Assembly (NCBI GenBank): GCA_016630955.3
Contig: CM049995.1
Span: 1,302,001-1,366,000, forward strand
Length of the DNA: 64,000 nt
From: Didymella arachidicola
Lineage: Eukaryota; Ascomycota; Dothideomycetes; Pleosporales; Didymellaceae
Direction of reading: 5' to 3'
Made by a program: the position numbers and the translations under genes. This document shows positions 54,001 to 63,766 of the stretch, in pieces; position 1 is the stretch's first letter; each line of letters begins with the position of its first letter. The notes beneath the pieces are model-generated. The model worked only from the letters and a program-made list of their open reading frames with translations, had not been told where the DNA came from and did not search any database.

Positions 54001-54420
54001 TCAACCGCTCATCGCTGTATCCGCGCCTTTCTTGCTCTCGACACCGTCTGCTTGCCCAATCCACAGTACGTTGTTGCAGCGGATGAGTACCTGGCCAAGG
54101 GTCCCCGAGCTGACGCCGTTGACGAACTCTTCAGTGTTGGACAGCTGAATGTTCATATACAGGTCGACGGACACGAGTCTGCCCTTGTACTCGGTCTCGC
54201 CCCACTTGAGTTTTACGACAATGTCTTTGTCGACGCTGCGCAACGTTAGCAGGTGTCCTTGGGGCGGTGTGCAGATGAGCGCATGCGCCAAAGCGTGGGA
54301 AGTTGTTCGTGCTGGCAGACATACAGGCTCTGGAGCAAAGGTCGGGGGTTGAAGGGTGCGACGGCCTGACATGGATTAGTATGCAGTTTCCCGAATATTA
54401 CGGGGCGCACTTACAGCCAT
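54001..54420 (-). CDS. Small nuclear ribonucleoprotein SmF
   Basis: SmF is one of seven Sm proteins forming the ring on spliceosomal U snRNAs. Three coding exons (54420-54415, 54365-54325, 54235-54001) give 93 aa. The first coding exon is only 6 nt (ATGGCT), the second 41 nt. Splice sites are GT-AG with a CATACTAAT-like branch site before exon 2. The result starts MAAVAPFNPRPLLQSLVDKD, matching the family NPRPFL start. Sm1 motif: VVKLKWGETEYKGRLVSVD followed by YMNIQLSNTEEF; Sm2: GQVLIRCNNVLWI. Without the small exons the Sm fold would lack its N-terminal helix. The gene is divergent from the CXXC zinc-protein gene, 197 bp apart. Confidence 0.93.
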
Positions 54421-54617
54421 GTTTGCGACTGTGTTGTGATTGTCGAGAACTATCGAAGCTCTCACTTCGCGGTCGCGCCCAGGATTCTCGACATTCGCAC
54501 GGACCACGCCAGTCCGCCCGTTCGCGCGACCGATTGGCCTGCCCCGCCCCCGCAGCATCATCAGCTCAAACATTTGAGCAGTAAAGCCATTTCAACAAAC
54601 ACATATAGCCAGTCAAC

Positions 54618-55199
54618 ATGGTACTCGCCCTAGCCCTCAAAGCCGAGCTTTCGGGCGTCACCGATCTCCGCCCGCTCGATACCGAAGACTCGCCCTTTTA
54701 CTACACTTTCAAAGTACAATGCACGTCGTGCCGCGAAACGCACCCAAACTGGGTCTCCGTGTCGCGGTTCGAGCAGAACGAGATCAGCGGCAGCAAGGGC
54801 GAGGCGAATTTTGTGTGGAAGTGCAAGAACTGTAAGGTCTTTCTCACTGTCAACATGGCTTCCGTATTCAAGCTGATGAAAGTAGCGTGAACACTCGGCG
54901 AATATCAAGGCTGCACCGGCGATATATGAGAAGAGCGATCCGCCCAAGATGAAGAACATACTCGAGTTTGACTGCAGAGGGTTGGAGTTCGTCGAGTTCA
55001 AGGCTGATGTATGTCGAGATGCTCTAGTGGAGAGCAGTGTGATTGACAAGAACAGGGCGAATGGCTTGCCACAGGCGAGGAGTCCGGCACCAAGTTTGAG
55101 GCCATTGAGCTGCACGAAGGCGAGTGGTTCGACTACGACGAGAAGGCGAGCGAGGAGGTTAGCATCACGAATCTGGTTTGGGAAGTGCGACGCGCATAG
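54618..55199 (+). CDS. CXXC zinc-binding protein, UPF0587/CZIB family
   Basis: Three exons (54618-54836, 54886-55008, 55056-55199) give 161 aa, the size of human CZIB (C1orf123). The first intron uses the weak donor GTCTTT; the second is GTATGT-CAG. Zinc ligands are the pairs CTSCRETHPNW and WKCKNCKREHS. Other family blocks are FYYTFKVQC, EANFVWKC, MKNILEFDCRGLEF and HEGEWFDYDEKASEEVSITN. The fold is a zinc-bound beta sandwich; the human protein has been linked to copper and zinc metallochaperone work, but the function in fungi is open. Convergent with the SNARE gene. Confidence 0.93.
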
Positions 55200-55320
55200 A
55201 CGTGGAGTCTGGAGGAGCCAGACGAGGCACACAACAGCGAAGACACAATTCGTTGAGGTTGCGGAGACCTTGTCCGCCCAAAACGCCCTGTACATTCAAT
55301 CACAGCGTCCAAACGTCACC

Positions 55321-56149
55321 CTACTTGGTGATTATGATCAGCAAGACCAATATGATGATCAACACCACAATGACCGTCAGACTCCAGTTCTCGCGCGCCT
55401 TCCGGCTAAAGCGGTCCAACCGCCCCCTCGCTCTTCGAAACTGTGCATCATGTCTGTCTACGCCCTCTTCAACCTCGTCCAGCAACATGACCTGCCCGTC
55501 GAGTTCATCTCCAATCTGCATGCTTAGCTCCCGCTGCCGCCCGATCGAGGCACTCAAAGTATCGAGCTGGTCGTCCTGATCTCGCAGTACTTGGCTGTGG
55601 TACTCATGGATCTGCTGGTTGTCAAGATGCGATTGATCTGGCGGTGCTTCCGGGTCGTGCGCGGGATCGTCGCGGTATGGCTGATTGAAGAGAGCCGCGC
55701 GGCTGGGATCGTTGTCCCCATCGTCGTTGTCCCTGAAGCGCACGCTTTTCGACGCATTGCGCGGCTTGGACTTGGCGGCTGCGAAGTCGTCTGAGAGAGC
55801 TGGGTCGTTTGGTTGTGTTACAGTGGGAGAGGTGGTGGATGTGGACGAGGAGAACTGCGAAGAGAGCTCGTTGAGCTGGGTGCGCAGACGTGGAAGCTGC
55901 GATGTGATGGACCTGGCAGTCGTCAGCATCAACTCGTGACAAGAGGCTCGACTTGCCGTACTCATCAGATGTGTCTTGGACCTGCGACTCGAGCGACTCG
56001 ATGCCGGAGCGTAGCTGTTCTAGTGACCGCGAGATCTGGCTGTCCTGGCTGTGTGAAGGGAGGTTGAGGGACACAGCGCGTTGGCGCTCGAGCAGCGAGA
56101 GCTTGATGTGGTCGGCGAGGAGGAACAGCTGTGGCGGATTGGTCGACAT
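55321..56149 (-). CDS. Qc-SNARE, syntaxin-8/Syn8-like
   Basis: Two exons (56149-55962 and 55912-55321) give 259 aa. The intron is GTACGG...CCAG, 49 nt, with a CTGAC branch-like site. The N-terminal 70 residues form a helical region (FLLADHIKLSLLERQRAVSL, RSLEQLRSGIESLESQVQD). A polar linker is followed by the SNARE motif near 175-235: QDDQLDTLSASIGRQRELSM then QIGDELDGQVMLLDEVEEGV. The central glutamine in QIGDELDGQ makes it Q-type. A hydrophobic anchor of about 20 residues (SLTVIVVLIIILVLLIIITK) ends the protein, as for tail-anchored SNAREs. The closest known relatives act in endosomal/late-Golgi fusion; the precise compartment is inferred. Divergent to a RING/TRAF gene. Confidence 0.9.
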
Positions 56150-56756
56150 TGTGATGAGGTGTGCGTGGTATGTGGCAGGTTGTTGTGAACGCCGAGGCTG
56201 AGGCTGAGGCGGAGGCGGAGGCGGAGGCGCAGGCTGAGGCTGTCGAGGGTGCCGGAAGCAGCGTGCGCGTGGTGCCTGCAGGGACGGATGACGAAGGCGG
56301 TGGTGGTGGGCCTGCAGTGGACGCACAGAAGACGCGTACTGGAGATCTGCGCGGCGTGCCCCGTCCCCATACAAATTATGATCAATGCGTGCGCGGGTAC
56401 CGGTATCGTTGATGTCCGGTGGTTGCCCTGCCTGCCCTGCCTGCCCTGCTGACGCCCATCGCCAATCGCCAATCGGGGCAGCTGCCATCCCCAGGCTCCC
56501 GACCACCGTGCCGGCCCTGTCTCTGGTCTGTACGACCAGGCGCAACACAGATGCTCCACCTGCTCCCTTTGTGTTTGGGACGAGGCATGCCTCCATTCCT
56601 GCTCCCAGCGGCCTGCGTATAACAGCCACCGCCGGCCCCCAGACTGCGACTGCTCTGGGCCACCACCACCACCGCTGCCTCGACGCTCCGCCTCCTCGAC
56701 GCTCCGCCTCCTCGACGCTCCGCCCCCGCATCCGCACTGCTTCTCCACAACCCGCC
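56150..56756. promoter_or_regulatory. Divergent promoter region with tandem repeats, SNARE / RING-TRAF
   Basis: This 607-bp spacer carries three repeat tracts: GAGGCT/GAGGCG hexamers (about 56194-56245), CCTGCCCTG units (56424-56452) and CGACGCTCCGCCTCCT units (about 56678-56722). The region is open on both strands because of these biased repeats, which creates long spurious frames. Confidence 0.6.
56194..56245 (+). repeat. Hexanucleotide tandem repeat (GAGGCK)
   Basis: About eight copies of GAGGCT/GAGGCG lie 45-95 bp upstream of the SNARE start codon, probably in its leader or core promoter. Confidence 0.8.
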
Positions 56757-58310
56757 ATGTCGTCGCCGTCGCCCATTCCGCCGCCCAACGACCGGCGCAA
56801 CTCACGGGCCTCCAGCAACGGGGGCCTGCCCAACGAAGCAGACGCGCTGTCAGAGCCGTCGGAATTGCGTGTGGTCGGTGGCCCTCCCAGCAGTCCCTCG
56901 CCATTGGCGCTCCGCGCATCCAACTCACCATCGTCGAAGCGTCGCAAGAGCAAATGCCTCAAGCTGCCCCCCGAAATGTCCGCCCTCGAGTATACGTCGA
57001 CCCCCGACAGCAACCTCGTGTGTCTGATCTGCCACGCCCCCTTCGACAAGCCCGTCCAGCTGCCCTGCGAGCACTACTTCTGCCGCGAATGCCTCGAGCA
57101 CGCCTGGGCGCCCCAGTCCACCCACCGCAAGACGTGTCCCACCTGTCGCCGCGTCGTCGAGAGCGAGAACGACATACGCCCCGTGCCCAAGATCATCGAG
57201 AACATGCTCGATGAACTGATCGTCAAGTGCCCAAACACCAGAACTGGCTGTGCATGGGTCGACCACCGCGTGAACGTCCACGATCATGTCATGCTGTACT
57301 GTGAACACACGCCCGTTGAATGTCCTGCCGCTGATTGCCGGTTACACACGACCCAGAAGGACTTCCACAAGGGTTGTCTGCACTACACCATCAGCTGCGA
57401 GGATTGCCATGCATCGCTCATGAAGAAGGACCTCGAGGTAAGTTGCACGCTCCAGACTCTTCTGAAACCTTTGCTCAATGTCTCTCAGGAACACCAGCGA
57501 AATTTGTGTCTCAACCGAACGACTTCGTGCGCCCTGTGTGAGGCCGTTCTGCTCCGTCTCGACTTAAAGGCCCACATCAACAACGTGTGCCCGAAACACG
57601 TCATTTCCTGCCAGGGTGCAATCATCGGCTGCAAGTTCCGATCTGAGCGCGCCGACGTGACACAGCATGAGATGGCATGCGCAATGGCAACAATGGCGCC
57701 CCATTTCCGGGAGCAACAAGCTCGCCTTGAGAGGCACGAAGCCCGCATGGAGCCGTTGGCTAGGAAGGTCGGCATCTTGGAGGATGGCCTGACCAACATC
57801 ACCAACATGCTCTATCCGGCGAATTCGAATGATGCATCGTTCCCCGTTGCCGATCACCTGGATCCCAACGAATCGTTCCAACATGGCCCTCAGGGCAACG
57901 ACACCAACTCGAGTGAGCCGCCATTTGACTCGCAGATTCATCATCTCCTCACGCTGCACGAGAACCTGCGCGAAGAGGTATCTCGAATCTCCACTACTCT
58001 GACAGAAGTCGAAGGCCGCGCTAACATGATGATCATCAACGAGAGCCAACGCAACAAGGATGAGATGCTGCATACGAATGCTGCCATCAACAATATGCGC
58101 ATGCAGATGCACTGGCTGATGAGCGCGACGATCCAGCAACGAACCACCACTACGTCATCGTCGACGTCCAGGCCCTCCGCAAGCACAAGCGCAGGTAACC
58201 CCAACCGTACCACAACGCAAGGGCCTAGCCCCAGACCTGGTCCCAGTGGTGTGTTACCTGCGCCCTACCGGAGGCTCAGCGACACCAACAGACAGGACAC
58301 CAAACTTTGA
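56757..58310 (+). CDS. RING-type E3 with TRAF-like zinc fingers
   Basis: Exons 56757-57437 and 57489-58310 give 500 aa. The 51-nt GT-AG intron has no in-frame stop, so its retention would add 17 residues. The first 75 residues are Ser/Pro-rich with a basic patch (SSKRRKSKC). A C3HC4 RING finger follows at about 84-130: CLICHAPFDKPVQLPCEHYF then CRECLEHAW and CPTCRRVV. TRAF-type zinc fingers come next (CPNTRTGCAWVDHRVNVHDH, CPAADC, CEDCHASLMKKDLE, CQGAIIGCKF). A coiled coil (QQARLERHEARMEPLARKVG and the heptad-like ISTTLTEVEGRANMM) near 310-450 probably mediates oligomerisation. This RING, TRAF-zinc and coiled-coil order is that of TRAF-like E3 ligases. There is no MATH domain. Substrates are unknown. 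Confidence 0.9.
   Translation: MSSPSPIPPPNDRRNSRASSNGGLPNEADALSEPSELRVVGGPPSSPSPLALRASNSPSSKRRKSKCLKLPPEMSALEYTSTPDSNLVCLICHAPFDKPVQLPCEHYFCRECLEHAWAPQSTHRKTCPTCRRVVESENDIRPVPKIIENMLDELIVKCPNTRTGCAWVDHRVNVHDHVMLYCEHTPVECPAADCRLHTTQKDFHKGCLHYTISCEDCHASLMKKDLEVSCTLQTLLKPLLNVSQEHQRNLCLNRTTSCALCEAVLLRLDLKAHINNVCPKHVISCQGAIIGCKFRSERADVTQHEMACAMATMAPHFREQQARLERHEARMEPLARKVGILEDGLTNITNMLYPANSNDASFPVADHLDPNESFQHGPQGNDTNSSEPPFDSQIHHLLTLHENLREEVSRISTTLTEVEGRANMMIINESQRNKDEMLHTNAAINNMRMQMHWLMSATIQQRTTTTSSSTSRPSASTSAGNPNRTTTQGPSPRPGPSGVLPAPYRRLSDTNRQDTKL
57438..57488 (+). other. Stop-free 51-nt intron in the RING/TRAF gene
   Basis: GTAAGT...CTCTCAG, 51 nt, in frame with no stop. Splicing joins KKDLE to EHQRNLC. 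Confidence 0.85.
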
Positions 58311-58742
58311 GCTGTGTCACTCCCACCACCACCTACCCTCTGGTAGTATATTATGATTTATGAAAAGTGTTTCGGCGTTTAGACGGCCTGAGATTGAGGG
58401 CTTCTGTCACCTTCTCGAGGGAGTCCATGGCAAAGCATATACGTAGATACCCTTTAAGGCGCGCAATGTTTGTTAGACGGCACAAGGTACGCAGTGTCGC
58501 AAAGGAAAAAGTGCTTCCAAGTTCAACGTATAAATACCCCATAGCTCAACAAGAATAACAATACTCCAATCAGTTGCAGACGTAATGCCGTGGCTGCTCG
58601 AACTTTGCTGCGTCTCTTCAAGCTGGCACATCCAGCTGCCATACACCCCAGCAGCGTCGGGAAGAGCTAAAGCCAGCAACGGAATACGCAAATTCTTTCA
58701 ACCTTCTACCTGCCGAAATGCTGTACAGTCCTCTACGTGCGT
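58311..58742. other. Intergenic between convergent RING/TRAF and Iml2 genes
   Basis: A 432-bp tail-to-tail spacer holding both 3' UTRs. No gene or repeat is seen. Confidence 0.45.
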
Positions 58743-61236
58743 CTAGATGGCAACCCCAAACCTCCTCAATGTGCCTTTGCCTGTCGTGATCTTCATACCG
58801 ATTCTGCGCTACCGTCAGTACATGCACATGTAGGTGTAGTGCCTGCTTACCTAGCATCCAGGACGTAGCCACCCCAGCTACCTGAAGCCTCCAACCAAGT
58901 CTTGCACTGGTTCAATAGATCAGGATGACCCTGTGGGTTACCATCGACGCTGGCCTCCTGCCACTTGCACGCCGCCATCTCGTAACGCGCGACGGGAGGC
59001 ATCCAATCATCCTTCAGAGCACCCGCGAATGCCGCTGCATCGTGAGCGATGACTTCCTTTTGCAGGACCTCCTCGGCCTCGGCTGTTTGGCCAAGGGTAC
59101 GCAAACACACAGCACGAAGAGTGGAGAGAATGGCCTTCTCGTTTAGGTCTTCCTTCGCCCAGTGAGGGTTTGCAGCTGACTCGCTCCAGGCAAGGTTCTC
59201 GAGCGAGTGCTGCAAATGCTCGGGACGCATGCGCTTGTAGCCGTTCCAGAAGTAGATCATTTCCTCAATGGGAGACACGCCGATGGCGTCGATGAAAGAG
59301 CAGTTCCACTCCTTCGCACGTGCCTCCCATCTCGAGATCTTGCGGTTGACGAAGGTGTCGAAGGGCAGCTGGCGACCCATGAATTTCTTCTTGCCGATAT
59401 TGGGAATTACCTGTTTGAAGTATTCGTTCGCCTGGTCTGCGTAGGCTTGCGCAGATTTCGGGTCCGTTGCCTTTGCTCGTCGGTAAAGCTCAACGTATGA
59501 AGCTCCACATATGTAGTGATACAATCCGTGACTCCAGTTGTTGAGCGTAATGCAAGTTTGGAAAGCGGTGCTGGTCTTGGCGTAATCATGCATGTACATC
59601 AAATCCAGGGCGCGTTCGAACCAGCTCAAGGCCTCAAGCTGCTTGAAGGGCGACTCGCCAATGTCTTCCAAGTACTTCACAGATGCCTCCAAATGCTTCT
59701 CCCTGGATAACATGCGAGCTTCCTCAAGCAGCCACAGATGACTCTTAGGATATCGCCTCCGCATCTCCGCCATCAAGGCCTTGCATCTCCTTTCTGGGTA
59801 GGCGCCCTCGCCAATCTCTGGTTTGATGTCGCAGAAGCCAACGAAGCCGTTGAAATAACCCATCAAGACCACACCAGCCATGGCGCCATGGATATTGTTA
59901 AATTTCGTTGCCTGCCAAAGCATCCGGAGACCGCGATCTTTGTCTCCTTTAAAACCGATGACCTTGAGCACAGAAGCAAAAGCTGGCGGAACCATCGACA
60001 CAATGACAAGGAGAATTCCGAAGCAGAAACTAGCTCCAGAGATGATGAACTCATCTATGGGGTGGTCGGTGAACTCGGATACACTTGCTTGCCCGTTGTC
60101 GTCCCTTAATACGAGTTTCTCGAAATCGGCGATCGGGTCCGGAACGGCAGTGTCTTGTGGATTTCCGGTGGGTAGATCAGGGGCAGAGCTAGCGTTCACA
60201 TCAATTTGCCTCTCCTTGTTGTCCAACGCAATTGAGCCTCCTTGAACCGCGAGATTCATATGGCCCCCGTATTCCAGAGGTGTCTGAGTACCACGCTCCT
60301 GCTCAGCGTCCACGAAGTCAATGTCGGAGTCACTGTCACCGGTCTTTGTCTTCCCGTCAGGGACTGAAGGCTGTGTAATGGTCCCAGTCTGCTTCAGACT
60401 AGTGGTCGAGGAACCTGCTGAATTGCGTAGCGAAGGCGTTTTGGAAGGCACCTTCTTGAGAGTGCTGCCGCCCGTAGACCGGAGGGATGCTGGCTTAGAA
60501 GACGCACTGGATGCCAGGCTGCTCGAGCTCTTTGTTCGCAAGAATGTCCTTTCGGCCTCCATGATAGATTCCAAGGTTATATACGCCTTGCGTAGCTTGT
60601 AGAAACTTTTGAGGGCTTCGGTCAGGCTTTCGTTCAATACGCCGACAACAGCACTCATCAGCTGCGCCTCAGCCTGACACACTGCGTACTCAGTTCCAGG
60701 GGGATATATATTCGAGCGAAACGAGTTTGCGTCCTTGGTGACCCGGCGCTGGCTTTCGTAGGCACCGTTTTCTGCTGTGTAAAGCATGTCATTGGCTTCA
60801 CTATGTCAGCTTCGGTCTCTGTAGGACCATTGACATTTGTAGCAGACCTTCACGCATGACCTCTTGCTCGAATCCCAGAGTTGCTCGCATGAACATGCAG
60901 ACACCGACTCCCAGCTACATAGTGTTAGTTCTGATGGTGCCAATCGCGGATGGCGCGCACCTGGTGGAACGGCGAGTGGCCCTTTCGAAGGTGCTCTTCA
61001 GCACTGTCGATGTCATCGGCCATAATGTGGGTGACGGCTGCTCGCGTGCCATCAGTTTAGAATCAGGGTCTCAAATTGCGGCTTTCGTACCGCTCATCGC
61101 ATCCTGAACTGTCTCATGTCAATGTCTTGCTTTCGAGAACATGCATATACGCACTCTGAGCCAGCTCATCAATCGCTGTCAAGCTTCTGGCATGGGTGGG
61201 AGCCTTGCCCTTGCCACCAAGCCACCCTAAGACCAT
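58743..61236 (-). CDS. iml2: Inclusion-body clearance protein Iml2 (TTC39 family)
   Basis: Iml2 is a TPR-family protein linked to clearing protein inclusions via lipid droplets and mitochondria. Five exons (61236-61155, 61037-60961, 60914-60848, 60795-58851, 58803-58743) join in frame to 743 aa. The start MVLGWLGGKGKAP and the following VTHIMADDIDSAEEHL match the fungal family. The last exon (RIGMKITTGKGTLRRFGVAI) matches its C-terminus. Exon 2 has a tandem acceptor (GAGCAG) and exon 4 the unusual acceptor GTGAAG, chosen because it alone keeps the frame. Family blocks include NIYPPGTEYAVCQAEAQLMS, LNESLTEALKSFYKLRKAY, a hydrophobic SFCFGILLVIVSMVPPAFAS near 340 and C-terminal TPRs. The linker at about 150-310 is Ser/Thr-rich. 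Confidence 0.9.
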
Positions 61237-61751
61237 GATGGACCTAGTGGTTGAATGAAGATGCTATACAAGGGGGAGATAGCAGAAAGGAAAGGAAGAG
61301 GAAGGGAAGAGAGGGAAGCGGAGGTAAGAGCAATCAAGTATATTCAAACTCCGGGGACTAAAGATAGCGGCCAGCCGCGACGCGAGGCATCCATGGATGG
61401 AGAAGGCGGAGCCCGGACGAAGCTGACCGACGTCATGAATTCGCGCGGCGGCCTCAGATTCGAGCGAAGGCGAGCGCTTGAGCACGAGTGTGCGCCACGA
61501 ACAGAGTTGGAACAGTAAATAAGACGAAATACACACGTCAAGCCGAGTTCCAAACAATGCTTGTGGATCGCTCGCGCGGAGGAGGCAGGGACAACGACCC
61601 CACGTGCACGTGACGCTATTGCGGTGTCTTTGGAGCCGCATCGATAGCTCGTTGAACAATATCGCCATCTCACAAGCACCGACAACCGTGACATACAACT
61701 TCACCTTAATCACCACCACACCACATACCGTACCTCACACATACCTTCAAG
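61237..61751. promoter_or_regulatory. Divergent promoter region, Iml2 / Sem1
   Basis: A 515-bp spacer between divergent starts with a purine-rich run (GGAAGAGGAAGGGAAGAGAG) near 61293. No gene is seen. Confidence 0.45.
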
Positions 61752-62136
61752 ATGTCGGGCGCCGCACAAGGAGGAGCTTCCACCACAAAATCCGTCGCAA
61801 ACGATGCACCGAACGGGCAACCAGCCGCCGCTTCCGCAAAGCCCGCCCCACAGCTTGAGGAGGACGATGAGTTCGAGGACTTCCCCGTTGAGGGTATGCA
61901 CTGCTACATGGTTGCAAGCCGAGGATATCTGAGCTAACACTTAGTCTAGACTGGGGCGAGGAAGAGACACAGACCCATGGCGACAAGACACATCTGTGGG
62001 AGGAGAGTTGGGATGACGACGACACAACTGAGGACTTCGCCAACCAGCTGAGGTAAGTGCAGACACCATGGAAGCGGAGAACGAGTTCAGGGAGCTGACT
62101 TTGAGTAGGGATGAGCTCAAGAAGCTAGGCAAATGA
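61752..62136 (+). CDS. sem1: Proteasome/TREX-2 subunit Sem1 (DSS1)
   Basis: Sem1/DSS1 is a tiny acidic, mostly disordered protein in the 19S proteasome lid, the TREX-2 mRNA export complex and BRCA2-type repair complexes. Three exons (61752-61893, 61950-62052, 62109-62136) give 90 aa. The final exon is only 28 nt and supplies RDELKKLGK. Introns of 56 nt are GT-AG. The acidic core EEDDEFEDFPVE followed by DWGEEE and HLWEESWDDDDTTEDFANQL contains the two conserved Trp/Asp clusters of the family. The first 35 residues are Ala/Gln/Ser-rich. Convergent with PGK, 265 bp between stop codons. Confidence 0.95.
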
Positions 62137-62401
62137 GCTACACAACACGGACGATGACATGAACGACCTATCGCCGGCCGCGATCCAGAGCGCGCAACCA
62201 TCTCGAAGCTACCATGCAGGATGAAGAGGAGGCATTTGAGGCGATCATGCCCAGTTACATGAGTATTAAAAGGTACGGCACGACTGGCATCAATGAGCGA
62301 CACTGAGCTGTCCAGGATGGAAATAAATTAAATAACGTCAATTCATAATTTCGAAGATATACCTTCCGATTTTGAGCCTTGGTCTCCCTGCAGCAAGTGA
62401 T

Positions 62402-63766
62402 CTACTTACTCGACAGAGCAGACACACCGGGCAGGTCCTTGCCCTCGAGCAGCTCGAGCGATGCACCACCACCGGTCGAGACGTGGGACAGCTTGTCCTC
62501 TACACCGTACTTGGCGGCAACTGTGGCTGTGTCACCACCACCGATGATGACGATCTTGCCGCTCTGTGCAGCCTCGACGGCGGCGTCGAGTGTGGCCTTT
62601 GTACCTGTAGCGAACTTGTCGAACTCGAAGACACCGGCCGGGCCGTTCCAGAGGATGGTCTGGGCCTCGCCAATAGCCTCCTTGTAAAGCTTGATGGACT
62701 TCTCGCCGCAGTCAAGACCCATCCAGCCGTCAGGGATACCGTCCTTGTCTTCAGCGTACCCTGTGTTGGCGTCCTTGTCGAACTTGTTGGCAGTGATGTA
62801 GTCAACAGGCAGAACGATCTTGACATTGTTCTTCTTAGCCTTCTCAACAAGATCCTTGACGGTCTTGCTTCCGGCCTCGTCGAACAGGGAGTCGCCAATG
62901 CTGACACCTTCGAGGGTCTTCTTGAATGTGAAAGACATGCCACCACAGATGATCAAGCTGTCGACCTTGCCGAGCAGGTTATCGATGAGCTGAATCTTAT
63001 CGGAGACCTTGGCACCACCGAGGATGGCGAGGAAGGGCCTCTTGGGCTCCTCAAGCGCCTTCGCGAAGTAGTCGAGCTCCTTCTTGACGAGGAATCCGGA
63101 GGCCTTTTGGGGCAGGTCGACACCGACCATGGAGCTGTGTGCGCGGTGAGCGGTACCGAAAGCGTCGTCTAGTGATGGTTAGTGGGAGCTGGGAAGGTCT
63201 TTGCGACGCAGTCCTTACTGATGTAAACGTCACCAAGAGCAGTGAGTCCCTTGCGGAACTCCTCAACCTTGGCCTTGTCGACCTTCTGCTTCTTGCCCTC
63301 CTCATCCTTGTAGCTACCCTCCTCCTCGGCGTGGAAGCGGAGGTTCTCTAGGAGGATGACCTGACCATCCTTGGCGCTGTTGACAGTCTCCTCAACTTGC
63401 TTGCCGACGCAGTCGTCTGTGAAAGTTACGCTCTTGCCGAGGAGCTTCTCGAGCTCGGAAACAACCGGCTTGAGGCTGTACTTCTGGTTGGGCTTGCCAT
63501 CCGGGCGGCCGAGGTGGGACATGAGGATGACCGCCTTTGCGCCGTTCTCGGTGGCATACTTGATTGTGGGGAGAGCGCCGACAATGCGCTGATTGTTGGT
63601 GATCTTCTTATCAGAATCGAGGGGGACGTTGAAGTCGACCTGTAGAGCCAATTGTTAATGACCGGTCAAACACAAGTTTGCGCTGCCAATTTCGACTTAC
63701 GCGGATCAAGACACGCTTTCCCTTGAGGTCGACATCGCCGATGGAGAGCTTGTTGGAGAGAGACAT
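62402..63766 (-). CDS. pgk1: Phosphoglycerate kinase
   Basis: PGK converts 1,3-bisphosphoglycerate and ADP to 3-phosphoglycerate and ATP in cytosolic glycolysis. Three exons (63766-63701, 63639-63219, 63168-62402) give 417 aa, the normal length. Introns of 61 and 50 nt are GT-AG, and the second join restores VYINDAFGTAHRAHSSMVG. Substrate-binding motifs are RVDFNVPLD, SHLGRPDG and the ENLRFH block. The nucleotide-binding half has LAILGGAKVSDKIQLIDNLL, LDCGEKSIKLY, WNGPAGVFEF, VIIGGGDTATVA and the final STGGGASLELLEGKDLPGV. The start MSLSNKLSIGDVDLKGKRV fits the fungal family. Nearly all codons are C-ending, as in the most highly expressed fungal genes. Confidence 0.98.

Noticed and set aside
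55622..57049. 475-codon minus-strand frame across the SNARE upstream region and RING/TRAF start
   Set aside because: Only its C-terminal-side stretch from 56149 overlaps the real SNARE exon; the upstream part is antisense to the RING gene and low-complexity repeats with no family resemblance.
62372..63172. 266-codon plus-strand frame
   Set aside because: Antisense to phosphoglycerate kinase; a by-product of its extreme codon bias.
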